Below, piece by piece: positions 27,692-36,654 of a stretch of 64,000 bases of DNA; position 1 is the stretch's first letter, and each line of letters begins with the position of its first letter. Origin of the DNA: Winogradskya humida (GTDB taxonomy: Bacteria > Actinomycetota > Actinomycetes > Mycobacteriales > Micromonosporaceae); assembly GCF_016862215.1 (NCBI RefSeq), contig NZ_BOMN01000080.1:1-64000 (forward strand), given 5' to 3'. The notes under the pieces are model-generated. The model ran no database searches. It had not been told where the DNA came from and saw only the letters and a list, made by a program, of their open reading frames with translations. Position numbers and translations under genes: made by a program.

Positions 27692-28717
27692 ATGACGCTG
27701 ACAACCGCGTTCACGCGGATGACCGGAGCGCGCCACCCCATCGCCCTCGCCCCGATGGGCGGAACGGCGGGCGGCGCACTCGCCGCCGCCGTCGCCCGCG
27801 GAGGCGGCCTCGGACTGCTGGGCGCGGGCGGCGGGGAGCGGGAGTGGCTCGCCCGCGAACTCCCCCTCGCAGCCGCCGGCCCCGGCCCCTGGGGCGCCGG
27901 CTTCCTGACCTGGGCGACCGGCACCGCGGCGGTCGAGCACGTCCTCTCGTTCCGGCCGGGGGCGGTGATGTTCTCCTTCGGCGACCCCACCCCGTTCACC
28001 AGCCTCGTCCACACCGCCGGTGCCGTGCTCATGATCCAGGTGACCGGCCTGGACGAGGCCCGCCGAGCCAGAGACCTCGGCGCCGCCATCATCGTGGCCC
28101 AGGGCACCGAGAGCGGCGGCCACGGCGCCCGGCACGGACGCTCGACCCTCCCGTTCGTCCCGGCGGTGGTCGACCTCGTGGCACCGGTCCCGGTGCTGGC
28201 CGCCGGCGGCATAGCGGACGGCCGCGGCGTCGCCGCGGCCCTGGCCCTCGGCGCGGCGGGCGCCCTCCTCGGCACCCGCTTCCAGGCGACCCGGGAGAGC
28301 CTGGCCGACCCGTCAGCCGTCGCGGCGATCATCGCGGGCCGCGCGGAGGACACCGAGCGAAGCCGCATCCTGGACATCGCCCGGGACTCCCCCTGGCCGT
28401 CCGCCTACACAGCCCGGACCCTCGGCCACCCGCTCCTCGACCATTGGCGCGACCGCGAGGCCGCCCTCACCGCCGACCCGCACGCCAAACAGTCCTACCG
28501 CGACGCCGTCGACCGAGGCGAGCTACCCGCCCAGCCAATCTGGGCCGGCGAGTCCACCGACCTCATCACCGACCACCCATCCGCCGCCGACCTCGTCGAG
28601 TCCCTGGCCGCCCAGGCCGAGACCGCCCTCCGCCAGGCCGCTCCCCAGCCCGACGGCCCTCCGGCCAAGGCCGGCCGCGAGCCCACACAGGGCACGGACG
28701 ATCCCGCCCCGGCCTGA
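27692..28717 (+). CDS. Nitronate monooxygenase (2-nitropropane dioxygenase family)
   Basis: A 341-aa FMN-dependent TIM-barrel enzyme that oxidises alkyl nitronates or related toxic nitro compounds. The FMN-binding pattern is clear: PIALAPMGGTAGGALAAAVARGGGLGLLG at the start, VAQGTESGGHG with the family His, and VLAAGGIADGRGVAAALALGAAGALLGTRF, which binds the phosphate. The start is the ATG at 27692 (MTLTTAFTRMTGARHP). The reading frame runs on upstream to 27479 through the regulatory gap without family similarity. The C-terminus ends in a Pro/Ala-rich tail next to a repeat field. Confidence 0.88.
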   Translation: MTLTTAFTRMTGARHPIALAPMGGTAGGALAAAVARGGGLGLLGAGGGEREWLARELPLAAAGPGPWGAGFLTWATGTAAVEHVLSFRPGAVMFSFGDPTPFTSLVHTAGAVLMIQVTGLDEARRARDLGAAIIVAQGTESGGHGARHGRSTLPFVPAVVDLVAPVPVLAAGGIADGRGVAAALALGAAGALLGTRFQATRESLADPSAVAAIIAGRAEDTERSRILDIARDSPWPSAYTARTLGHPLLDHWRDREAALTADPHAKQSYRDAVDRGELPAQPIWAGESTDLITDHPSAADLVESLAAQAETALRQAAPQPDGPPAKAGREPTQGTDDPAPA

Positions 28718-28749
28718 ATACCGGCCGCCCCGGGGGTCGGTGCTCGCCC

Positions 28750-29040
28750 TGAAGAGCAGCGCTCACCGCAGAGAGCAACGCACCCTCCCAGAACCGCCAT
28801 CCTCCAGCCCCGGAGAGCAGCGCTCACCTCGGAGAGCAACGCACTGCCTCAGAACCAGCGCCCCCATCCCAGAGAGCAGTGCTCACCGCAGAGAGCAACG
28901 CACTGCCTCAGAACCAGCGCCCCCACCCCAGAGAGCAGCGCTCACCGCAGAGAGCAACGCACCCTTCCAGGAACGGCACACCCCGCCCGCCGAGAGCAGC
29001 GCTCATTCCGGGAATCACCGCCCACCTTGGAGAGCAGTGT
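28750..29040. repeat. ~60-bp tandem repeat field
   Basis: Copies of a 59-61 bp unit start at 28754, 28815, 28874, 28933 and 28994, each opening with GAGCAG(C/T)GCTCA and carrying GAGAGCAACGCAC at about +20. A shortened copy begins near 29032. The field lies between nitronate monooxygenase and the remnant of a metallophosphoesterase gene. Small reading frames here are repeat by-products. Confidence 0.85.
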
Positions 29041-29366
29041 CAGTAGGCGAGGACGGCGCCCGCTCCGGAGACGGCGACCGAGTGCGTCGCCCAGCCGTCG
29101 CCGGCGGGGGCGTTGTGCAGGAAGGTGGCCGGCTCGATCAGGTAGCCCGGCGGTTGCGCGTCGTGCAGGCGCAGCGCGGTCTGGCGGTAGGTCGCCGGGG
29201 CGACGCTGACCAGCGTCCCCGCCCAAGGCACCGCGATGGTCCGGTGGACGTGCCCGGCCAGGACCCGCGGTGCAGGGCGGTCGCCGGAGCCGCGGCGAGC
29301 GGGGCGGCAGGCAGGTGCGGGTCACTCAGAAGGCAGGTGCGGGTCACTCAGATGCGCGATGAGCAT
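29040..29366 (-). pseudogene. Metallophosphoesterase remnant with its middle deleted
   Basis: The first 12 codons read MLIAHLSDPHLP, the start of a calcineurin-like phosphoesterase (CpdA/Icc type, metal motif DPH). A stop follows within three codons. In another frame the last part reads VLAGHVHRTIAVPWAGTLVSVAP, with the terminal GHVH metal motif, and runs on to a normal C-terminus ending at 29040. The roughly 150-200 residues between motifs DxH and GHxH, including the GDxxD and GNHD motifs, are missing. The junction is a perfect 22-bp tandem duplication (29309-29352) that includes the DPHLP codons. This is deletion plus frameshift, so the gene is dead. Confidence 0.82.
29309..29352. repeat. 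Perfect 22-bp tandem duplication inside the phosphoesterase remnant
   Basis: The 22 bases 29309-29330 are repeated exactly at 29331-29352. The unit contains the DPHLP codons of the remnant. It sits at the deletion junction and may record a slippage or recombination event. Confidence 0.9.
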
Positions 29367-29452
29367 GGCCCGATGGCAGGGACGGGTGAAACCGTTCCCG
29401 CCGAGCGCGGATCGGACACCCGGCGGGAACGGTGGCTCAGGCGGGCGGTGGG

Positions 29453-29770
29453 TCAGGCGGGCGGTGGGTCCGCGAGGGGCCAGCCGCCGGCGGCGAGGTG
29501 GGCGGAGACGCGTACGACGTCCTCGGGGGTGGCGTCCTGCAGCACCGAGCCGGAGATCATCGCCTCGATGTCCTCGGCGGTGATGGGGTCGGCGCCTTCC
29601 GGGGATTGCTTGGCGAGGTCGATGGCGATCTGGCGTACCTCGTCCTCGGTGAGCTTGCGGCGCAGGACGCCGAGCAGGGCGACGTAGTCCTGCCGCGGGA
29701 CGCCCGTCGGGTAGCCCGCGCGCAGCCACTCGACGGCGCGGGTCATGAAATTCGACCGTGATTCGGTCAT
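29453..29770 (-). CDS. DUF3349-family small protein
   Basis: A 105-aa, all-helical cytoplasmic protein. The pattern AVEWLRAGYPTGVPRQDYVALLGVLRRKLTEDEVRQIA and GADPITAEDIEAMI matches DUF3349, an actinobacterial family of unknown function. It is last in a three-gene run after the phosphate transporter and a small membrane protein, separated by only 4 bp from the latter, so the three are probably co-transcribed. Confidence 0.8.
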   Translation of the reverse strand: MTESRSNFMTRAVEWLRAGYPTGVPRQDYVALLGVLRRKLTEDEVRQIAIDLAKQSPEGADPITAEDIEAMISGSVLQDATPEDVVRVSAHLAAGGWPLADPPPA

Positions 29771-29774
29771 GGCC

Positions 29775-30074
29775 TCACTTGTCCACGATCGTCGGGAACA
29801 CGTGCTCGAAGCTCAGCGCCTTGCCGAGGCCGCTGGCCACGATGAACGTGATACCCAGGACGACGCCGAGCAACACGATCGCGAACAGGACCCAGCCGAG
29901 AACCTTGCCCAGCGCGTGCGGAGCCGCTCCGGCGGTTGCCTCGGCGCTGCCGCCGTCACCCCAGGCGAGGGTGCGGATGCCGAGGGCGAACAGGGCCGGC
30001 AGGCCGGCACCGAGGATCAGACCCGCCGCCAGGACCTTCCACGCGCCCTCGAGGGCGAAACCCAGGTTGTGCAT
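29775..30074 (-). CDS. Small membrane protein next to PitA
   Basis: A 99-aa protein with two hydrophobic segments (about residues 12-35 and 58-82) joined by a Gly/Ala-rich loop. I do not recognise a named family. It lies 12 bp after the Pit gene and just before the DUF3349 gene on the same strand, which suggests an accessory role in the phosphate-transport operon (inference). Confidence 0.7.
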   Translation of the reverse strand: MHNLGFALEGAWKVLAAGLILGAGLPALFALGIRTLAWGDGGSAEATAGAAPHALGKVLGWVLFAIVLLGVVLGITFIVASGLGKALSFEHVFPTIVDK

Positions 30075-30086
30075 CTCGTACGCCTC

Positions 30087-31310
30087 TCAGCTCGCCACGC
30101 CGGCGGGCTCGCGCTCGGCGGGCCGGGCGTCCTCCCACTCGTCGTTGACGTTGTTGTGGTCGACCGGGGTGCGGCGCGACCGCAGGAACATGTACGTGGC
30201 GAAGGCCAGCAGGATGACGAAGACCGCGATGGAGCCGCCGAGCCCGTCGCCGAGCAGGTGGCCGATCCACCACATGACCGCGCCGACGACCGCCGCGGCG
30301 GGCAGGGTGATCAGCCAGGCCGCGACCATGCGGCCGGCGACCCGCCATCGGACCTGGGCGCCGGGCTTGCCGACGCCGGAGCCGAGGATCGAGCCGGTGG
30401 CGACGTGCGTGGTGCTCAGCGCGAAGCCGAGGTGGCTGGAGGCCAGGATGACGGCGGCCGACGCGGACTCGGCGGCCATGCCCTGCGGCGGGGAGATCTC
30501 GACCAGGCCCTTGCCCAGGGTCCGGATGATGCGCCACCCGCCGAGGTAGGTGCCCGCCGCGATGGCGAGGGCGCAGGCGGCCTTCACCCAGAACGGGATG
30601 CTCTTGGTGTCGGTCCAGTCCCCGGCGGCGATCAGGGCGAGGGTGATCACACCCATGGTCTTCTGCGCGTCGTTGGTGCCGTGCGCGAGCGAGACAAGCG
30701 AGGCGCTGCCGATCTGGCCCCACCGGAACCCGTTGTCGGTGAAGCGTTTCGCGACGCCGACGGTGATCCGGTAGATCAGCCAGGTGCCGGCCGCGGCGAC
30801 GACGCCGGCGATCACGGGCGACAGCAGCGCGGGCAGGATCACCTTGCCGACGACGCCGTCCAGCTTGCTGCCGTCGCCGTTCCAGTTGACGCCGGTCCAG
30901 CCGAGCCCGGCGATGGTGGCGCCGATCAGCCCGCCGAACAGCGCGTGCGAGGAGCTGGACGGCAGCCCGAGCAGCCAGGTCAGCAGGTTCCAGACGATCC
31001 CGCCGACCAGGCCGGCGAGCACGATGAGCAGCAACGCGGAGCCGCCGTCGGCGAGCAGTTCGGGCTTGGGGGCACCGTTCGAGCTCTGAATCTTCACCAC
31101 GGCGTTGCTGACGGTGAGCGCGACCTCGACGGAGAGGAACGCACCAACAAGATTGAGGATGCCGGAGAGCGCCACGGCCACCTTGGGCCGCAGCGCCTTC
31201 GTCGCGATGGAGGTGGCCATCGCATTGGCGGTGTCGTGGAACCCGTTCGTGAAGTCGAAACCGAGCGCGGTCACGACCACGAGTGCGAGAATCACGGAAG
31301 TCTCTGTCAC
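30087..31310 (-). CDS. pit: Low-affinity inorganic phosphate transporter (PiT family)
   Basis: A 407-aa membrane protein with about ten helices and the duplicated PiT signatures. The N-terminal copy is GFDFTNGFHDTANAMATSIATKAL and the C-terminal copy is SLVSLAHGTNDAQKTMGVITLAL. PiT carriers import phosphate as a metal-phosphate complex with protons. It starts a three-gene operon with a small membrane protein and a DUF3349 protein. A PHO-box-like direct repeat lies upstream at 31404-31421. Confidence 0.92.
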   Translation of the reverse strand: MTETSVILALVVVTALGFDFTNGFHDTANAMATSIATKALRPKVAVALSGILNLVGAFLSVEVALTVSNAVVKIQSSNGAPKPELLADGGSALLLIVLAGLVGGIVWNLLTWLLGLPSSSSHALFGGLIGATIAGLGWTGVNWNGDGSKLDGVVGKVILPALLSPVIAGVVAAAGTWLIYRITVGVAKRFTDNGFRWGQIGSASLVSLAHGTNDAQKTMGVITLALIAAGDWTDTKSIPFWVKAACALAIAAGTYLGGWRIIRTLGKGLVEISPPQGMAAESASAAVILASSHLGFALSTTHVATGSILGSGVGKPGAQVRWRVAGRMVAAWLITLPAAAVVGAVMWWIGHLLGDGLGGSIAVFVILLAFATYMFLRSRRTPVDHNNVNDEWEDARPAEREPAGVAS

Positions 31311-31403
31311 ATGCAGATAGTCTCCCCCCAGGTCAGCGCACTGAAGACCCTGGCGGCAGCTAAAACATAATTCTGCTCACGTTGGACAGCGGGTGGCCTC
31401 GAT

Positions 31404-31421
31404 GTCACCCATTGGTCACCC
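31404..31421. promoter_or_regulatory. PHO-box-like direct repeat upstream of pit
   Basis: GTCACCC occurs at 31404-31410 and again at 31415-31421, an exact 11-bp period. PhoP boxes in Streptomyces are 11-bp direct repeats of GTTCACC type, so this could be a PhoP site 94-111 bp before the pit start. The match is one base off the consensus in each copy and the orientation is opposite to the gene. Confidence 0.4.
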
Positions 31422-31475
31422 TGGCTCGGGTTTATGTGATCAACGAGAGGGAGACAACGGGCCACCCGGCTCCCG

Positions 31476-32774
31476 TCAGCCGTGCGACTCGGCGGTGCGG
31501 ATCGCCGCGACGAGGATGGCGAGGCCTTCGCGGGCCTCGTCCTCGGTCAGGGTGAGCGGCGGGCCCATGCGCAGGACGTTGCCGTAGAGGCCGCCCTTGC
31601 CGACCAGCAGCCCGCCCTTGCGGCACTCGTCGAAGACCGCGAGCGTGGCGGCGGTGTCCGGCTCGGTGGTGCCCGGACGGCAGAACTCGAGGCCGATCAT
31701 CAGCCCGCGGCCGCGTACCTCGGCCAGGATCTTGGAATCTGCCGCGACCTCGCGCAGACCGGAGAGCAGGATCTCGCCGGTACGCCGGGCGTTGGCCTGC
31801 AGGTCGTGATCGAGCACGTAGTCCAGGACCGCGTTGCCGGCCGCCGTCGAGATCGGGTTACCGCCGAACGTCGAGAAGCTGGTGGCGGGCACGGCGTTGA
31901 CGAGGTCCGCGCGGCCGACGACACCGGCCAGCGCGAAGCCGTTGCCGATGCCCTTCGCGAAGGTGATGAGGTCGGGCTGGACGTCGTGCGCCTGGTAGCC
32001 CCAGAAGTGCTCACCCGTACGCCCCCAGCCGGTCTGGACCTCGTCGGCGATGAGCAGGATGCCGTGGTTGTCGAGCTCCTTCTTGAACGCCCCGAGCAGC
32101 CCGTCCGGCGCGTGCACGAAGCCGCCGACACCCTGGATCGGCTCGGCGATCAGCGCCGCCACGTCACCGGCCGTGGTGGTGGCCAGCACCTCGCGCAGGT
32201 CCTCGACCGCCGCGTCGATGTGGTCGCCGTCGGACAGTCCCGCCATCCGGCCGCGCAGCTTGTCCCCCGAGTGCAGCCAGCTGACCTGCAGCGGGCTGAG
32301 ACCGCTCGCCGACCAGCTGCGGTGCCCGGTGACGGCCATCGCGGCGAACGTACGGCCGTGGTAGCTGTTGCGGATCGCCAGGATCTGGTTGGAACGGCGG
32401 TGGTTCGTGGCGAACAGCAGCGCCGCCTCGTTGGCCTCGGTACCGGAGTTGGTGAAGAAGACCCGCGCGTCGGGGATGCCGGAGACCCGCGCGATCTTCT
32501 CCGCGAGGTCGACCTGCTGCCGGATCAGATACAGCGTCGAGCTGTGCACGATGCCGGTGGCGAGCTGGCGTTCGACGGCCTCGCGCACCTCGGCCACGTC
32601 GTAGCCGAGCATGTTGGTGAGCACACCACCGAAGAAGTCGAGATAGGTACGCCCGGACGCGTCGGTCACGCGCCGCCCGGAGCCGGAGACGAGCTCGATC
32701 GCGTCGTTGCCGTAGTACGTCGTCACCCAGGAGGGCAGCACGGCCTGGTGCCGGGCGAGCAGGTCATCGGTCAT
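31476..32774 (-). CDS. Class III aminotransferase, probably beta-alanine transaminase
   Basis: A 432-aa PLP enzyme of the acetylornithine/GABA transaminase class. Features are FFTNSGTEANEAALL, SYHGRTFAAMAVTG, LIADEVQTGWGRTGEHFWGYQ with the PLP-ring Asp, TFAKGIGNG with the Schiff-base Lys at about 274, and STFGGNPIS. In this setting it most likely moves the amino group of beta-alanine (or 3-aminoisobutyrate), the end product of dihydropyrimidine hydrolysis, to give malonate semialdehyde for the dehydrogenase at 36655-38139. It is co-oriented with the MocR regulator 22 bp upstream. Confidence 0.87.
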   Translation of the reverse strand: MTDDLLARHQAVLPSWVTTYYGNDAIELVSGSGRRVTDASGRTYLDFFGGVLTNMLGYDVAEVREAVERQLATGIVHSSTLYLIRQQVDLAEKIARVSGIPDARVFFTNSGTEANEAALLFATNHRRSNQILAIRNSYHGRTFAAMAVTGHRSWSASGLSPLQVSWLHSGDKLRGRMAGLSDGDHIDAAVEDLREVLATTTAGDVAALIAEPIQGVGGFVHAPDGLLGAFKKELDNHGILLIADEVQTGWGRTGEHFWGYQAHDVQPDLITFAKGIGNGFALAGVVGRADLVNAVPATSFSTFGGNPISTAAGNAVLDYVLDHDLQANARRTGEILLSGLREVAADSKILAEVRGRGLMIGLEFCRPGTTEPDTAATLAVFDECRKGGLLVGKGGLYGNVLRMGPPLTLTEDEAREGLAILVAAIRTAESHG

Positions 32775-32796
32775 GGGTGTCCTCCAGGAGTGGGCG

Positions 32797-34173
32797 TCAG
32801 CGCCAGCCGCGCGGGTGCGGCTGGCTCCGGGAACCGCTGCCGCGGGCGTCGGCCCCGGCGGCGGAAGCGAAGATGTCGGCGAGGGCGGGCACGCCGTCGC
32901 GGATCAGGCCGACCGTGATCCGGACGTGGTCGGCGCCGAGCGTGGACACCTCGAACGGCGCGCCCGGGGCGACCGCGATGCCGTGCCCGGCGAGGCTGAG
33001 CATCGCCATCTGCTGGTCCTCGACCCGCATCCACAGGTTGATGCCGTCGTCCGACGTCGCGGACACACCCCGCTCGGCGAGCGCCGTCAGCATGGCGGCG
33101 CGGCGGTCCGCGTAGACCTGGCGCGCCTCGGCCACCTGCACGATCGCGTCCACGGAGGTGAGCAGGTCGAGCAGGACGGCCTGCAGCAGGCGGCTGGACC
33201 AGCCGGGCCCGAGCAGCCGCCGGTCGGCGATCGCGGTGACCAGCGGCGCGGGCCCGCCGAGCGCGGCGAGCCGCAGGTCCGGGCCGTGGCTCTTGGAGAA
33301 ACCGGCGACGTGCACGGTCCGGTGCGGCAGCCGGGTGCCCAGGCTCACCGGGGGCGCGGTGGCGATGTCCCCCGCATGATCGTCTTCGACGATGGTGACC
33401 TGGGGGTACGCGGCCAGCGCGTCAGCCAGCTCCTCCACGCGCCGGGCGCTGAGGCTGGCCCCGGCCGGGTTGTGCGCGCGAGGCTGCAGATAGACCGCGA
33501 CCGGGTCGTACGCCCGCAGCGCACTCGCCAGCGCGTCCGGCCGCATCCCGTGCTCGTCCAGCGCCACGCCGACGACGGTGGCGCCGACGGCTTCGAGCAG
33601 GTCGAGCACCGGGGGGAACGCGGGGTTCTCGACGAGGACGTGGTCGCCGTACCGGACGATCGCGGCGGTGATCCGGTCGAGGGCGTCGAGCGCACCGTCG
33701 ACGACGGTCAGCCGATCCACCGGGTACGCCCACCGCGCCCGCAGCACCGTCTCCAGGGGCGGCAGCACGGCGGCCTCGAGGTAACTCGTCGTGAGGCGCG
33801 CGTCCCCGACCCGCTTGAGCGACTCGGTGATACTCGGTAACAGATCGTAGTCGGGCACGCCGGTGGAGAAGTCCTGGGTGACGCCGGGGAACGTGCCGCC
33901 GAGCTGGGCGTACCGGAGGCGTTGCCGGGGCTGGCCGGGTGACGTGACGAACGAGCCGGACCGGCCGCGGGTCTGGATCGCCCCGGCCCGCGCGAGGCTG
34001 CGCCAGGCCTCGCTCACCGTGGTCGGGCTGACGCCCAGGGCCGCGGCGACGTCGCGCACGGTCGGCAGGCGCGCCCCGCTCGGCAGGTCACCCGCCGTGA
34101 CGAGACGGCTCACCGCCGCGGCGATGCCCCGGGCACTGCGGTCGTCGACCGCCCCCGTGATGAGCCTGAGCAA
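32797..34173 (-). CDS. MocR/GntR-type PLP-dependent transcriptional regulator
   Basis: An N-terminal GntR winged helix (LPSGARLPTVRDVAAALGVSPTTVSEAWRSL, residues about 30-60) is fused to a class I aminotransferase-like domain containing VEDDHAGD and VAGFSKSHGPDLRLAALGG (PLP Lys). MocR proteins sense amines or amino acids through PLP. Here beta-alanine or a related amine is a reasonable effector (inference). The start is TTG at 34173 with AGGAGG 9 nt upstream, giving 458 aa. The frame upstream to 34224 has no such support. It is divergent from the pyrimidine-degradation operon and likely controls it. Confidence 0.88.
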   Translation of the reverse strand: MLRLITGAVDDRSARGIAAAVSRLVTAGDLPSGARLPTVRDVAAALGVSPTTVSEAWRSLARAGAIQTRGRSGSFVTSPGQPRQRLRYAQLGGTFPGVTQDFSTGVPDYDLLPSITESLKRVGDARLTTSYLEAAVLPPLETVLRARWAYPVDRLTVVDGALDALDRITAAIVRYGDHVLVENPAFPPVLDLLEAVGATVVGVALDEHGMRPDALASALRAYDPVAVYLQPRAHNPAGASLSARRVEELADALAAYPQVTIVEDDHAGDIATAPPVSLGTRLPHRTVHVAGFSKSHGPDLRLAALGGPAPLVTAIADRRLLGPGWSSRLLQAVLLDLLTSVDAIVQVAEARQVYADRRAAMLTALAERGVSATSDDGINLWMRVEDQQMAMLSLAGHGIAVAPGAPFEVSTLGADHVRITVGLIRDGVPALADIFASAAGADARGSGSRSQPHPRGWR

Positions 34174-34257
34174 GCCCCGCCCCCTCCTTGCACTTCCCGG
34201 CCGCCCCGCCCCTGGTCGGGCCAAAGCAAATTACCGGCGCGAAACATTTGGTAACAA

Positions 34258-34273
34258 GCGAGCAATTGTTCGC
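34258..34273. promoter_or_regulatory. Candidate operator in the MocR / pyrimidine-degradation gap
   Basis: GCGAGCAATTGTTCGC is a near-perfect 16-bp palindrome (one mismatched pair) in the 234-bp divergent gap 34174-34407. An AACA...TGTT symmetry overlaps it. A second feature of the gap is an imperfect inverted repeat, AGGGGAACAC...GTGTTCCCCT-like at about 34290. Its position suits control of both operons by the MocR protein. Confidence 0.45.
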
Positions 34274-34407
34274 CTCCGCCTGTGTCATTAGTGTTCCCCT
34301 GCATGGGCCCCGGATGTCAAGCAGAGCAGGGGCCATGACAGGTGGTGCCGAGGCGATCACAATCAACACGTGACTCATGCCACCATAAAGAGAGAGGGGC
34401 AGCACCG

Positions 34408-35247
34408 ATGAGCAGTATCGTGCGAGCCGCCCTCGTCCAGACCACCTGGACGGGCGACAAAGAGACGATGATCAAGGCTCACGAGGACTACGCCCGCCAG
34501 GCCGCCGCCCAGGGCGCCAAGGTGATCTGCTTCCAGGAGCTCTTCTACGGCCCCTACTTCTGCCAGGTCCAGGACGCCGCGTACTACGAGTACGCCGAGT
34601 CGATCCCCGGCCCCACCACCGAGCGCTTCCAGGCCCTCGCCGCCGAGCTGGGCATGGTGATGGTCCTGCCGATGTACGAGCAGGAGCAGCCCGGCGTCCT
34701 CTACAACACCGCCGCCGTGGTCGACGCGGACGGCAGCTACCTCGGCAAGTACCGCAAGCACCACATCCCGCAGGTCAAGGGCTTCTGGGAGAAGTTCTAC
34801 TTCCGCCCGGGCAACCTCGGCTACCCGGTCTTCGACACCGCGGTCGGCAAGGTCGGCGTCTACATCTGCTACGACCGGCACTTCCCCGAGGGCTGGCGCG
34901 CGCTCGGCCTCAACGGTGCCCAGATCGTGTTCAACCCGTCCGCCACGAGCCGTGGCCTCTCGTCGTACCTGTGGCAGCTGGAACAGCCGGCAGGCGCCGT
35001 CGCCAACGAGTACTTCATCGGCGCCATCAACCGCGTCGGCATCGAGCCCCTCGGCGACGACGACTTCTACGGCCAGTCCTACTTCGTCGACCCCGAGGGC
35101 AAGTTCGTCGGCGACGTCGGCGACACCAACAACCCCGAGCTCATCATCCGCGACCTCGACCTCGACCTGCTCTCCACCGTCCGCGACCGCTGGCAGTTCT
35201 ACCGCGACCGCCGCCCCGACAGCTACGACGGGCTGGTCACCCCATGA
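34408..35247 (+). CDS. Beta-ureidopropionase / N-carbamoyl amidase (nitrilase superfamily)
   Basis: Hydrolyses N-carbamoyl-beta-alanine to beta-alanine, CO2 and ammonia, the third step of reductive pyrimidine breakdown. The 279-aa protein has the nitrilase triad: Glu44 in CFQELFYGPYF, Lys117 in KYRKHHIP and Cys154 in GVYICYDRHFPEGWR. The start is ATG at 34408 with a GAGAGGGG ribosome site. The frame further upstream lies in the regulatory gap. It ends in an ATGA overlap with dihydropyrimidinase, which fixes its pathway role better than sequence alone, since nitrilases vary in substrate. Confidence 0.88.
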   Translation: MSSIVRAALVQTTWTGDKETMIKAHEDYARQAAAQGAKVICFQELFYGPYFCQVQDAAYYEYAESIPGPTTERFQALAAELGMVMVLPMYEQEQPGVLYNTAAVVDADGSYLGKYRKHHIPQVKGFWEKFYFRPGNLGYPVFDTAVGKVGVYICYDRHFPEGWRALGLNGAQIVFNPSATSRGLSSYLWQLEQPAGAVANEYFIGAINRVGIEPLGDDDFYGQSYFVDPEGKFVGDVGDTNNPELIIRDLDLDLLSTVRDRWQFYRDRRPDSYDGLVTP

Positions 35248-36644
35248 GCTTCCTGATCAAGAACGGGACCGTCGTAGGCCCGCAGGGGCCCAACGCCGCC
35301 GACGTGCTCGTGGACGGGGAACGGATCGTCGCGCTCTACGCCCCGGGCACCGCTCCTGACGTGCCGGACACCATCGACGCGACCGGGAAGTACGTCATTC
35401 CCGGCGGCGTGGACGCGCACACCCACATGCAGATGCCGTTCGGCGGCACCGAGGCCAGCGACACCTTCGACACGGGTACGCGGGCCGCGGCGTTCGGCGG
35501 CACCACCACGATCATCGACTTCGCGATCCAGCGCACCGGCGAGGTCGTGCAGGACGGGCTGGCGGCCTGGCACGAGAAGACCGCCGGCAACTGCCACGTC
35601 GACTACGGCTTCCACATGATCCTCGGCGGGGTGGACGACGAGTCGCTCAAGGCTATGGACCAGCTCGTCGCCACCGAGGGCATCTCGAGCTTCAAGCTGT
35701 TCATGGCGTACCCCGGCGTCTTCTACAGCGACGACGGCCAGATCCTGCGCGCGATGCAGAAGGCCCGCGACAACGGCGCCCTGATCATGATGCACGCGGA
35801 GAACGGGCCCGCGATCGACGTCCTCGTCAAGCAGGCCCTGGAACGCGGCGAGACCGACCCGTACTACCACGGCGTCACCCGCCCGCAGGAGCTCGAGGCC
35901 GAGGCGACGAGCCGGGCGATCTGGCTGGCCGAGGTCGCCGCGGACTGCCCGCTCTACATCGTGCACCTGTCCGCCTCGAAGGCCCTGGAGCAGGTCGCCG
36001 CGGCCCGCGACCGCGGACGCAACGTCTTCGCCGAGACGTGCCCGCAGTACCTGTACCTCACCCTGGAGGACCAGCTCGGCGCGCCCGGCTTCGAGGGCGC
36101 CAAGTGGGTCTGCTCGACGCCACTGCGCAGCAAGCACGAGAGCCACCAGGCCGACCTGTGGAAGGGCCTGAAGACCAACGACCTCGCCGTCGTGTCGACC
36201 GACCACTGCCCGTTCTGCATGAAGGACCAGAAGGAGATGGGGATCGGCGACTTCTCGAAGATCCCCAACGGCATCGGCAGCGTCGAGCACCGCGTCGACC
36301 TGCTCTACCAAGGTGTCGTCGACGGCAAGCTGTCCCTGGGCCGCTGGGTGGAGACGGTCGCGACGACGCCGGCGCGGATGTTCGGCATGTACCCGAAGAA
36401 GGGCGTCATCGCCCCCGGCTCGGACGCCGACATCGTGCTGTACGACCCCGCCGGGCGTACCCGGATCTCGGTCGACACGCACCACATGAACATGGACTAC
36501 TCCGCGTGGGAGGGCTGGGAGATCGCCGGCAAGGTCGACACGGTCATCTCCCGCGGCGCGGTCATCGTGCAGGGCGGCGAGTACAAGGGCCACGCCGGGC
36601 ACGGGAAGTACGTACCGCGCGGCCTCTCCGAGTACCTGGTCTAG
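35244..36644 (+). CDS. hydA: Dihydropyrimidinase (D-hydantoinase)
   Basis: Opens the ring of dihydrouracil/dihydrothymine to the N-carbamoyl beta-amino acid. The 466-aa amidohydrolase has the HxH metal motif DAHTHMQMPFGG (His59, His61), carboxylated Lys151 in SSFKLFMAYPG, MMHAENG, YIVHLSASKALE, CSTPLRSKHE and the catalytic Asp in VVSTDHCPF. The ATG overlaps the beta-ureidopropionase stop. The long frame from 34971 is in the wrong frame of that gene until this ATG. Family and length are exact for HydA/PydB. Confidence 0.94.
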   Translation: MSFLIKNGTVVGPQGPNAADVLVDGERIVALYAPGTAPDVPDTIDATGKYVIPGGVDAHTHMQMPFGGTEASDTFDTGTRAAAFGGTTTIIDFAIQRTGEVVQDGLAAWHEKTAGNCHVDYGFHMILGGVDDESLKAMDQLVATEGISSFKLFMAYPGVFYSDDGQILRAMQKARDNGALIMMHAENGPAIDVLVKQALERGETDPYYHGVTRPQELEAEATSRAIWLAEVAADCPLYIVHLSASKALEQVAAARDRGRNVFAETCPQYLYLTLEDQLGAPGFEGAKWVCSTPLRSKHESHQADLWKGLKTNDLAVVSTDHCPFCMKDQKEMGIGDFSKIPNGIGSVEHRVDLLYQGVVDGKLSLGRWVETVATTPARMFGMYPKKGVIAPGSDADIVLYDPAGRTRISVDTHHMNMDYSAWEGWEIAGKVDTVISRGAVIVQGGEYKGHAGHGKYVPRGLSEYLV

Positions 36645-36654
36645 GGGCGCGGCG

